Of a stretch of 64,000 nucleotides of DNA, positions 1-7,424 are shown in pieces. Each line of letters opens with the position of its first letter. Within the stretch, counting starts at the first letter, position 1. Source of the stretch: Bacteroidota bacterium (lineage in GTDB: Bacteria > Bacteroidota > Bacteroidia > Bacteroidales > ML635J-15). Where the stretch lies: NCBI GenBank assembly GCA_029558535.1, contig JAKQEK010000452.1:124001-188000 (forward strand), in the 5' to 3' direction. The notes under the pieces are model-generated. The model did not search any database and had not been told where the DNA came from. It saw nothing but the letters and a program-made list of their open reading frames with translations. A program made the translations under genes and the position numbers.

Positions 1-327
1 TTCTTTACAATAATGATATTCTCTGTAATTGCCATTTCGTTATTCGTGTGGATAAAAATAGGTTTGAAACTCTGTTATGTTGAAATGAATGATGAATCAA
101 TTACTCTATTTAAATCTAACAAAACAATAACTTATAAATGGGATCAAATCGAATATATAAAAAAAATAATATTCACAATTCCCGTTTCTTACAAATTCAA
201 AATCCGTGGTAACGAAGACTTTTTTATTACTTGTTCCACCCCTTTACTTCCGGCTCCATTTCATATTCCTGACTCAACCCCATTTGGAAACTTCATTAAA
301 ATAAAAAAGAAGCAAAATAATATTTAA
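1..327 (+). CDS. Small membrane protein, 5' end outside the window
   Basis: The reading frame is open to the first base of the window, so the visible 104 residues from the ATG at 13 may be only the C-terminal part. One hydrophobic segment (about residues 1-20) is followed by a short beta-rich region in which a WDQIEYI stretch looks like bacterial PH-type domains (DUF304-like). That likeness is by eye only. If right, it would be a membrane-anchored small beta-sandwich of unknown role. No stop-proximal motif or partner gene helps. The next gene starts 50 bases downstream. Confidence 0.5.
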   Translation, partial: FFTIMIFSVIAISLFVWIKIGLKLCYVEMNDESITLFKSNKTITYKWDQIEYIKKIIFTIPVSYKFKIRGNEDFFITCSTPLLPAPFHIPDSTPFGNFIKIKKKQNNI

Positions 328-376
328 ACAAAATATTATTTATTTTTACAATCAAAACCTTAAAACCATTAATGTC

Positions 377-2695
377 ATGAGAAAATCATTGCTTCTTTGT
401 GGAATTTTATTTGTATCTCAATTTCTTTTTTGTCAAATACAAACCTTGCAGCGTATTGGTCAGACTCCGGGAGGTGCAGGTTTTCACACTAATTGGGATA
501 GTAATACAAATCGTTTAATAATTGGATGTGGAACAAGCATTTGGATATACGATTTTTCGAATCCTGAAAATCCTAAAATTGTTGCAAAACGTCCACTAAC
601 GAGTATTGTAAATGAAACAGAAGTTTATGGGGATATTCTGTTTGCCGCAGCCACACACGACGGAGTTTATGCACTGGATTTTAATTCTCCCGATTTAGAT
701 ATAGTGCACCACTACAACATGCAAGAAATGGGCGACTCCGCTGCTTACGATATGTGGAGGAAAGATGATACACTGTATATTGCTGATCATAATGTAATAC
801 GAACACTAAAATATAGTAATGAAACAGGTTTTGCTTTAGTAAATAAATTTGGAGGCCCTAAAGCAATTTGTGTTAGCCGTAGAGGTGATTACATTGCGGT
901 TGGGAGTAAAATAAATTTTTTAGATGAAGGAAATATAAAAATTTTTGCTACACATGATGTCAGCACTCCTATAGCCACCTGGACGAGCAGTTTGATTAAT
1001 TGGGTGCAGGATCTGCAGTTTGCAGACCTTAATGATAACATTTTATATATCTGTGGAGGTCCTGAAAATACTCTATTTACAGAATCTAATTTCTTTGCAC
1101 TCAATTTTGATGAAACGAACCTTGTTCCTGTTGACACTTTTGAATTGACAGGCGGAGTATTGGGATTAGCTCAACTCAATATAATTAACATGGACTCAAG
1201 AAATGATACTTTATTTGTTGTTACTACAGCAGCTTATAATATAAACACATTTCCACTGGCATACATGCCAATTATTGATGCAACAGCTCTTCCGGCAGAT
1301 ACCATGAAACAGATTAGTTATGTAATCCCAGGCTTATGGCATTTTGATGCAGCTCTTATGCACGGAACTCCATATTTAGCCATCTCTTCTGAATGGCTTG
1401 GAGTACTTGTTAGTGACGTGTCTGAACTTGCCCCGGATGATACTTTGTGTATGCTTGGTACCGGTGGCTGGTGTGTTAATAACAGAATCTTTGATAATAA
1501 ACTCTTTGCCTGTAATGAAGGCTGGGGACTTGTAGTTTATGACATTGACAGCTTACTTTACTCAAACGGTTTTAATACTGATTCTTACTTAATGCATAAC
1601 CACAATTTAAATGAACATTACTTCTCAAGTGATGTTGAAATATTGAATGATTCAATAATGATTCCAAATTCGACTAAGGTTTATAATCTAAATCCTTGGT
1701 ATGAAGGAGACGAACCCGAATTATTATATTCATTGAATGTTTCATTCGCAGTAAGCCTACGAAAAATCATTACGGAGGATAATCAACTTTTAATTATTGG
1801 GCGAGATAACCTGCTTGGTGATAAATGGATAGAAATCCGAAATCCTTTTGATAACCAAAATAATTTTCCCGTATTATTTATAGACTCTACTTTTAATGAT
1901 CCAAAAGGCATTACTGTTTCAGGAGATACTGTTTACTATGGTAAAAAAATTGGCGATGACCGTTATTTATTAGCCGGGAAATTTATTAATGACGAATTTG
2001 AAATATTAGATTCTATCAAACTTACAATGACTTGGGGTATTTTGTCCACAGACGATATACATTCAATATCTGTCGAAAATGGTATTATTGCTGTTGGATA
2101 TGGTCCTCAATTCGCATTGTTTAAGTGGAACAATAATGAATTAAATGAATTGTTTACAAAGTTTGATACAAACCAAAGAGTATTCGGACTCGTATTTAAA
2201 AACAACTTTCTTTATATAGCAGATAAATTTTACGGCTTAAATATCTATGACGTTTCTTCACAAACCGGAGCTGTTTTAGTTGCTCAAGCCAGAGGTTCAG
2301 GTGGCTGGGAAAACCTGTTTGGCAGTACAGCTATTTCCGTATCCGATAACGGGACTATTTTCTTAAGTGATTTCCACGGTGGGGTATTTATTTACGAAAT
2401 TTTTGACCATACATTACCAGGTAGAATAAATCCTGTTTCAGCTAAAAACGACTTACTTAATATTCATCCTAATCCCGCTACAGACCATGTTACAATAGAA
2501 ATTATTGATAATGAATTATTCCAAAACTATGACATTAAAATTACTGATATAACAGGAAAATCTGTTTTCAGCAATAGAACTGTTTCAGACAAACAGATTA
2601 TAATTTCAACTTCGGAATGGAAAAAAGGAATTTATAATATAGCTGTGTATAAAAATAATAAAATTTACTCCAGCGAAAAATTTATTATCATGTAA
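377..2695 (+). CDS. Secreted beta-propeller (LVIVD-like) protein with type IX sorting domain
   Basis: This 772-residue protein has a signal peptide (about residues 1-19, ending FLFCQ). A long series of repeats follows, each with a hydrophobic strand, a YDFS/LDF turn and a DTLY/GDTVY strand; this resembles LVIVD-type beta-propeller repeats of surface proteins. The last 75 residues form a type A sorting domain: an IHPNPATD start, an ITDITGK strand and an IYNIAVY strand near the end. Family knowledge says such proteins cross the outer membrane by the type IX system and are anchored or released. No catalytic motif is visible, so adhesion or ligand binding is an inference. It appears to be a single-gene unit; the next gene is convergent. 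Confidence 0.8.
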   Translation: MRKSLLLCGILFVSQFLFCQIQTLQRIGQTPGGAGFHTNWDSNTNRLIIGCGTSIWIYDFSNPENPKIVAKRPLTSIVNETEVYGDILFAAATHDGVYALDFNSPDLDIVHHYNMQEMGDSAAYDMWRKDDTLYIADHNVIRTLKYSNETGFALVNKFGGPKAICVSRRGDYIAVGSKINFLDEGNIKIFATHDVSTPIATWTSSLINWVQDLQFADLNDNILYICGGPENTLFTESNFFALNFDETNLVPVDTFELTGGVLGLAQLNIINMDSRNDTLFVVTTAAYNINTFPLAYMPIIDATALPADTMKQISYVIPGLWHFDAALMHGTPYLAISSEWLGVLVSDVSELAPDDTLCMLGTGGWCVNNRIFDNKLFACNEGWGLVVYDIDSLLYSNGFNTDSYLMHNHNLNEHYFSSDVEILNDSIMIPNSTKVYNLNPWYEGDEPELLYSLNVSFAVSLRKIITEDNQLLIIGRDNLLGDKWIEIRNPFDNQNNFPVLFIDSTFNDPKGITVSGDTVYYGKKIGDDRYLLAGKFINDEFEILDSIKLTMTWGILSTDDIHSISVENGIIAVGYGPQFALFKWNNNELNELFTKFDTNQRVFGLVFKNNFLYIADKFYGLNIYDVSSQTGAVLVAQARGSGGWENLFGSTAISVSDNGTIFLSDFHGGVFIYEIFDHTLPGRINPVSAKNDLLNIHPNPATDHVTIEIIDNELFQNYDIKITDITGKSVFSNRTVSDKQIIISTSEWKKGIYNIAVYKNNKIYSSEKFIIM

Positions 2696-2757
2696 TTGCA
2701 GTATTACTAAGGCACTCCATGATAATATCTTTGCTCTTGATTTTCTTCTTAAAGTTG

Positions 2758-4161
2758 TTATTTTCTTAATAAAAGCACAACATTCTCTACATGATGTGTA
2801 TGTGGAAACATATCTACCGGCTGTGATTCCACAATATCATATATATCATACAACATAGAAATATCCCTTGCTTGTGTTGCAGGATTACAACTGACATAGA
2901 CAATTTTTGATGGAGCAGAGTTTCTTATTACATTTATAACATTTTCATGTACTCCTGCTCTCGGAGGATCAAGAATTATTACATCAGGTTTACCATTTGT
3001 ATTTATAAAATCACTGTTTAACAAATCCTTTATATCACCTACAAAAAACTCTGTATTTGATATACTATTTATTAATGAATTTACTTTCGCATCTTCAATA
3101 GCTTCAGGAACTGACTCTATGCCAATTACTTTTTTACAATGTGGTGAAACAAAATTAGCAATGGTACCGGTGCCTGTATATAAATCATAAACAATATCAT
3201 TTGAGTTCACAGAGGCATATTCTAAAGTTTTTTTATACAATGCAAGCGCCTGTGCTGTGTTGGTTTGAAAAAATGACTTTACTCCTATCTTAAATTTAAA
3301 CCCGTCCATTTCCTCGTAAATAAAATCTCTTCCTTTAAAGCAAACAAAATCCAAATCATAAATTGAATCATTAAATTTTGTATTAACCGCATACAGCAAA
3401 GAGGTTATCTGTGGGAATTCTGATGCTACAAATTCCATAAGATCGTTTACTAAAGAGGGAATATCTTTGTTAAAAATAACAGCAAGCATAATTTCACCGA
3501 TAGATGAGGTTCTAATAATTATATTTCTCATCATTCCTTCGTGGGTCCGGCTATTGTAATAATCGTAGGAATCTTTTTTGGTAAAATCTCTGATGGCATT
3601 TCTTAATAAGTTTGAAGGTTCGGCCTGAAGATAACATTTTTCGATATTTACAATTCTGTCAAACATTCCCTGCACATGAAAACCTAGTCCCTCAAGGCTC
3701 CTGTCAGACTTGTCCATAAATGGCTCATCTGCATCTAACCACCTCCTGTTTGAAAAAGTAAATTCAAGTTTATTTCTATAAAATTTGTCATTTTCAGAAG
3801 CAATAATCTGCCTTACAGCAATATTTTTTATCCCTCCTATTCTCGCAAACTGATCCAAAACTTGTTTTTGTTTATAATACAGCTGCTTTTCATAAGGTAA
3901 CATCTGCCATTTGCATCCTCCACAGTTCTTAAAATGAGGACAAAATGGTTCAATTCGATCTTCGGAATGTACTTTTATCCTTAATAATTTTGATTCTGCA
4001 TAAGACTTACGTGTACGGGTTAATTGAACGTCCACAACATCTCCGGGAATCACACCTCTAACGAAAATAACATAATTATCGTGACGGCCTATCGAAACTC
4101 CCTCTGCTCCAATGTCTGTTATCAACAAATCTTCAACTATCGGATACTTCTTCTTTCGCAT
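2758..4161 (-). CDS. rlmD: 23S rRNA (uracil-5-)-methyltransferase, RlmD type
   Basis: The enzyme makes 5-methyluridine in 23S rRNA (U1939 in E. coli) from S-adenosylmethionine. Visible features are an N-terminal TRAM RNA-binding domain (residues 1-65) and an iron-sulfur cysteine cluster (C74, C80, C83 in CPHFKNCGGC, plus a later Cys in IEKCYLQ). The SAM-binding motif DLYTGTGTIANF lies near residue 325, DPPRAG near 398 and the catalytic-cysteine motif YVSCNPAT near 423. The 467-residue length fits the RlmD/RumA family. RlmCD-like paralogues exist in this phylum, so the exact target base is less sure than the family. It is transcribed alone, convergent with the preceding propeller gene, with an ATG start at 4161. 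Confidence 0.92.
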   Translation of the reverse strand: MRKKKYPIVEDLLITDIGAEGVSIGRHDNYVIFVRGVIPGDVVDVQLTRTRKSYAESKLLRIKVHSEDRIEPFCPHFKNCGGCKWQMLPYEKQLYYKQKQVLDQFARIGGIKNIAVRQIIASENDKFYRNKLEFTFSNRRWLDADEPFMDKSDRSLEGLGFHVQGMFDRIVNIEKCYLQAEPSNLLRNAIRDFTKKDSYDYYNSRTHEGMMRNIIIRTSSIGEIMLAVIFNKDIPSLVNDLMEFVASEFPQITSLLYAVNTKFNDSIYDLDFVCFKGRDFIYEEMDGFKFKIGVKSFFQTNTAQALALYKKTLEYASVNSNDIVYDLYTGTGTIANFVSPHCKKVIGIESVPEAIEDAKVNSLINSISNTEFFVGDIKDLLNSDFINTNGKPDVIILDPPRAGVHENVINVIRNSAPSKIVYVSCNPATQARDISMLYDIYDIVESQPVDMFPHTHHVENVVLLLRK

Positions 4162-4188
4162 TATTCAAATTTTACCGCAAAGATAGAA

Positions 4189-4256
4189 AAAGCTTAAAGA
4201 ATATAAAAAATCTGTATTAGTTCATTTTTTTTCTCTACAATATTCAAAACTAAATT
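4189..4256. repeat. 68-bp direct repeat, left copy
   Basis: This pairs with 4911-4978 without gaps and with about six mismatches. It starts AAAGCTTAAAGAAT and ends TCAAAACTAAATT in both copies. This copy has lost the TTTG part of the -7 promoter element, so it is probably a decayed duplicate. Confidence 0.85.
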
Positions 4257-4622
4257 ATTACCTGACTTTTAACTATTAATTTAATAGAAATTATTTTTCA
4301 TTACAAATTTGATATCCTGCATTTTTAATTATTAAATCGAAAACTGACGAAAAAATCTAAGAATTATATTCGAAGCTCCGCGGGTAGGACTAGGCAAAAC
4401 GGCGGGAAGAACAAGAGGTGAACCTGCGAAGCAGCTCACGAACACCATTGAAAATAATAAGTAGTGTGAGTAAAACAAAACAAATAGAATTGTGTCGAGC
4501 CGATATGACAAGTGCCGATGATAAATTTGTTTAGTATAATCGAGCAATTGAAATTACGAAGATTAGACTATTACAAATTTACAATCGGTATCGTTCCCTA
4601 AAACAAATTTCAAAAGGCAAAA

Positions 4623-4769
4623 GGTGTATGGCGTTTGTTTTAGGCCAAGGTCGACTTACAATTCTTTTGTATTGTTTGAGGCGGGTCGGGTAGCGTTGTT
4701 TTACTCGCAAGCTCGTGAGCTAAAGGTTGACTTGATTTCTTTGATACTTTCTTGATCAAGCAAGAAAGT
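4623..4769 (-). repeat. Dispersed structured element, copy 1 (minus orientation)
   Basis: Read on the minus strand, it starts with a hairpin at 4769-4746 (arms ACTTTCTTG and CAAGAAAGT, loop CTTGAT), followed by an ATCAAG that could pair with the loop. It continues with a CCGCCTC block, an AATTGTAAGTCGACC block, and ends with GGCCTAAAACAAACGCCATAC. The same order occurs on the plus strand at 43713-43829. The hairpin arms of the two copies differ at three base pairs and all three changes keep pairing. Confidence 0.75.
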
Positions 4770-4910
4770 AAAAATAAAATAATACATACTTCAATTTCTG
4801 CTTTTGATTTGAATCGTATTTCTTTTTTTACATCATAACATATAAAAAAATAGTCAATACGAAATAATGCTTTGAAAAACAAGCCATATAAATAAATATG
4901 AATATAAATA

Positions 4911-4978
4911 AAAGCTTAAAGAATTTAAAAAATCTGTATTTGTTCATTTATTTTCTCTACATTTGTCAAAACTAAATT
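4911..4978. repeat. 68-bp direct repeat, right copy, with ompH-like promoter
   Basis: This is the second copy of the 4189-4256 repeat. It includes TACATTTG at 4958-4965, a match to the Bacteroidota -7 element TAnnTTTG, about 20 bases before the ATG of the OmpH-like gene at 4987. This copy is therefore likely the functional promoter region. Confidence 0.8.
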
Positions 4979-4986
4979 CTTTGGAT

Positions 4987-5622
4987 ATGGAAAATTCAAA
5001 ATTTACAAAAATTTCGCTTATCGCAAGTAGTATAGCTTTAGCAACAAGCATTGTAGTACTTATAATTTCAATAACCGGTACTAAAGCAGGAAATAACGAT
5101 GATCCAAAACAAGCTGGCGCTATTACTGTTGATTCGACAGGCATAGCAAATATTGCATATATAAATCTGGATACTTTGCTTTTAGAATATAGATATTCTA
5201 TAAAACTTAACGAAGATTTTCTTACCGAACAAGCAAAAGCTAAAGGTACTTTGGAATCTCGCATGAAATCTTTTGAAAAAAAGTATAATGAGTTTTCCGA
5301 AAAAATGCGTTTGGGAAGTTTTATCAGCCAAGCCAGTATGGAAACTCAACAAAATGAACTAATGCAGGAACAGACAAATATTCAAAAACTTGAAGAAGAT
5401 TTAACAAATCAACTGCTTGAAAAACAATCTGCTATGAATGCCGAATTGTATGATACAGTTATGAATTTTGTCAAGGAATTCAACAAAGATGGTCGCTATA
5501 TGCTAATTTTAGGTAATGCTGCAGGTAGCAGTATTTTGTATGCAGAACCGGGAATGGATATTACTCGCGAAGTCCTTGACGAGCTCAATAAAAGGTACGC
5601 AAAATCACAAGAAGGAAAATAA
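4987..5622 (+). CDS. OmpH/Skp-like periplasmic protein with membrane anchor
   Basis: I chose the ATG at 4987; a TTG eight codons upstream lies inside the promoter repeat. The 211-residue product has an uncleaved-looking hydrophobic N-terminal segment (about residues 8-31), then an IAYINLDTLL strand typical of the OmpH family. A long charged coiled coil follows (about 75-150) and a C-terminal strand region (YMLILGNAAGSSILYAEPGMDIT) matches the OmpH end. Family members are trimeric periplasmic chaperones for outer-membrane proteins. Here the anchor suggests an inner-membrane-tethered form. The stop is 6 bases before the next gene, so the two are probably co-transcribed. Confidence 0.8.
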   Translation: MENSKFTKISLIASSIALATSIVVLIISITGTKAGNNDDPKQAGAITVDSTGIANIAYINLDTLLLEYRYSIKLNEDFLTEQAKAKGTLESRMKSFEKKYNEFSEKMRLGSFISQASMETQQNELMQEQTNIQKLEEDLTNQLLEKQSAMNAELYDTVMNFVKEFNKDGRYMLILGNAAGSSILYAEPGMDITREVLDELNKRYAKSQEGK

Positions 5623-5628
5623 TGTGAT

Positions 5629-6876
5629 ATGAGTTTTGCTGACAACTATTTTAGCAGATTCAAGTCTCTTCCAAAAATATTTAATAATAATCCCTGTCCA
5701 GACACAGGGATTATTGTTGTAATACCTTGTTTTGATGATGAGTTTATATTTCAGACATTAGAATCTCTCGACAACGCAAATCCTCCCAATTATAAAACTG
5801 AAGTAATCATCATTGTAAATTCAGGCGAAAACTCGTCACAGCAATCGGTTGAACACAATCGTATTATTTATGATGAATTAAGACAAAAGCAAGACCGTCT
5901 ATTTTATAAGAATTTTGATCTCCTTCCTTATTTAATTGAAAATACTCCGAAAAAAATTGCTGGGGTAGGATTTGCACGTAAAACCGGAATGGATGAAGCT
6001 GTAAGAAGATTCAATGCAATAAAAAAGGCTGAAGGTATAATTGTTTCACTTGATGCAGACTGCAAACTCGATAAAAATTATTTCGACGAAATTATCGGAT
6101 ATTATGAAATAAATCCTAATTCAGGAGCCTGTACAATTCAATTCAAACACGATTTTGATCAAAACATTTATTCCGAAGAAGTAATTTCGGCTTGTATGCT
6201 GTATGAAATTTACTTAAGATACTTTCGTCTTGCATTGAAATATTGCGGATTCCCCTATCCTTTACATACTATAGGCTCGTGCTTTAGTGTAACAGCACAA
6301 TCATATATAAAAGCCGGCGGGATGTCTCAGCGTCAGGGTGGTGAAGATTTCTATTTTTTGCACAAACTTGCACTAATGACACAGATTGGAGTAATTAACA
6401 AGGCACTTGTTTTTCCCTCTCCACGCATATCTTACAGAGTTCCTTTTGGTACAGGACCCGCAGTTAGCAAAATCATTAAAGAAAACAAATACGATGTTTA
6501 TAATTTCAAGCTATTTGGAATTATAAAAGCATTTTACGATAATTGCGATAATTTCTATTTTCAATCTACAGATATTAAGTCTCTCGTCCCTAAAGAAATT
6601 ATCGAATTTATTGGTATAGATAAAATTGTATCCATCATCTCCGATTGTTTAAAAAACACCAATAATCTGCAATCATTCAGGAAGCGTTTTTATTCAAAAT
6701 TTGATACTTTTTTCATAATTAAATTTTTGAATTCTCATGATTATAGTCGGGTATTTCCTCCCGAAAATGTTCTAACCGCAGCCTCGCAACTACTTGACGA
6801 ATATTGTAACATGCAATCTGAAAAGACAGTCAAAAATGTTTATGATGATATATATTTAAAGGATATTGAGTTGTAA
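5629..6876 (+). CDS. Family 2-like glycosyltransferase
   Basis: This 415-residue protein has a GT-A nucleotide-sugar fold start (IIVVIPCFDDEFIFQTLESL, residues 23-42). An acidic motif SLDADCKLD near residue 144 probably binds metal and the nucleotide sugar. A GGEDFYFLHKLA segment near 238 matches the family's catalytic acidic region. No membrane segments are evident, so it is probably cytoplasmic. The substrate cannot be read from sequence. It sits directly downstream of the OmpH-like gene, which does not suggest a pathway. About 30 residues after the GT domain are unassigned. Confidence 0.8.
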   Translation: MSFADNYFSRFKSLPKIFNNNPCPDTGIIVVIPCFDDEFIFQTLESLDNANPPNYKTEVIIIVNSGENSSQQSVEHNRIIYDELRQKQDRLFYKNFDLLPYLIENTPKKIAGVGFARKTGMDEAVRRFNAIKKAEGIIVSLDADCKLDKNYFDEIIGYYEINPNSGACTIQFKHDFDQNIYSEEVISACMLYEIYLRYFRLALKYCGFPYPLHTIGSCFSVTAQSYIKAGGMSQRQGGEDFYFLHKLALMTQIGVINKALVFPSPRISYRVPFGTGPAVSKIIKENKYDVYNFKLFGIIKAFYDNCDNFYFQSTDIKSLVPKEIIEFIGIDKIVSIISDCLKNTNNLQSFRKRFYSKFDTFFIIKFLNSHDYSRVFPPENVLTAASQLLDEYCNMQSEKTVKNVYDDIYLKDIEL

Positions 6877-7424
6877 ATAAATCAACCCTACATATTGACG
6901 TTTTTTTAACATTGTGATTTTGGGATTTTTTTATAATTTGGAATTTTCAATTGTAATTTATCTTTTGGGGATTTGGATTATTATTAAGGTTTTAGTGTGT
7001 ATTTTTGTCATTGTGAGAGCGAGTCACATAAAGGGGACTGAGGAATCAGCCCACAGGCTGATTGTCTCGAAGTCCCCGATTCAAAAAATCATAACAAATC
7101 AAATATCAAAGCCAGTGTGAGAATCAGTGTGAGCGTGAGTGCCTAGAAGGGGACTGAGGAATCAGCCCACAGGCTGATTGTCTCGAAGTCCCCGATTCAA
7201 AAAGTCATAACAAACCCAACACTAAACCCAGTGTGAGAATCAGAGTGAGAGCGAGTGCCTAGAAGGGGACTGAGGAATCAGCCCACAGGATGATTGTCTC
7301 GAAGTCCCCGATTCAAAAGTCATAACAAACCCAACATCTAAGCTGCTAAAACACAAAATAAAACCTCTTTCTTGTTTGCTTAATTCCACGAAATTGACGT
7401 TCTTTGCAAGTTAATTACTTTTTA
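6877..7424. other. Non-coding stretch with tandem hairpin repeats
   Basis: These 548 bases separate the glycosyltransferase from uvrA. The stretch is dominated by three copies of a 116-bp unit, each with a 45-nt two-stem hairpin. The one open frame across it (GTG at 6914) runs into the repeats and has no family likeness, so I do not call it a gene. The ATG of uvrA at 7425 is preceded by AT-rich sequence. Confidence 0.8.
7033..7309. repeat. Three tandem 116-bp units, each with a 45-nt hairpin
   Basis: The hairpins lie at 7033-7077, 7149-7193 and 7265-7309, exactly 116 bp apart. Each has a 7-bp outer stem (GGGGACT with AGTCCCC), an asymmetric internal loop (GAGG opposite GTCTCGA) and an 8-bp inner stem (AATCAGCC with GGCTGATT) closed by CACA. 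The third copy has one change that breaks an inner pair. The flanks (GAGTGCCTAGAA before, GATTCAAAA and TCATAACAAA after) are also repeated. A fourth copy in the opposite direction is at 37471-37515. Confidence 0.9.

Larger units (their letters stand above)
4162..4986. other. 825-base non-coding stretch bounded by a 68-bp direct repeat
   Basis: No convincing gene lies here; the open frames have poor composition and no homologue I recognise. Bases 4189-4256 and 4911-4978 are direct repeats with about 6 differences in 68. The right copy holds the promoter region of the following OmpH-like gene. Between the copies is a locally GC-richer patch (about 4370-4450) unlike its neighbours. Bases about 4623-4769 are an inverted copy of the dispersed element also found near 43.7 kb. 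The structure looks like an insertion or a segmental duplication in the ompH promoter region. Confidence 0.7.

Noticed and set aside
4332-4882. Two minus-strand frames (71 and 80 codons) in the non-coding insertion
   Set aside because: They cross the dispersed element and the GC-rich patch, with no signal, family or coding pattern.
6914-7120. 68-codon frame with a hydrophobic start upstream of uvrA
   Set aside because: It starts with GTG, runs into the hairpin repeat units and has no family likeness; the repeat explains the openness.
7033-7309. CRISPR array
   Set aside because: Three units with a 116-bp period and repeated spacers are a tandem repeat of a hairpin element, not repeats separated by unique spacers; no cas genes are present.
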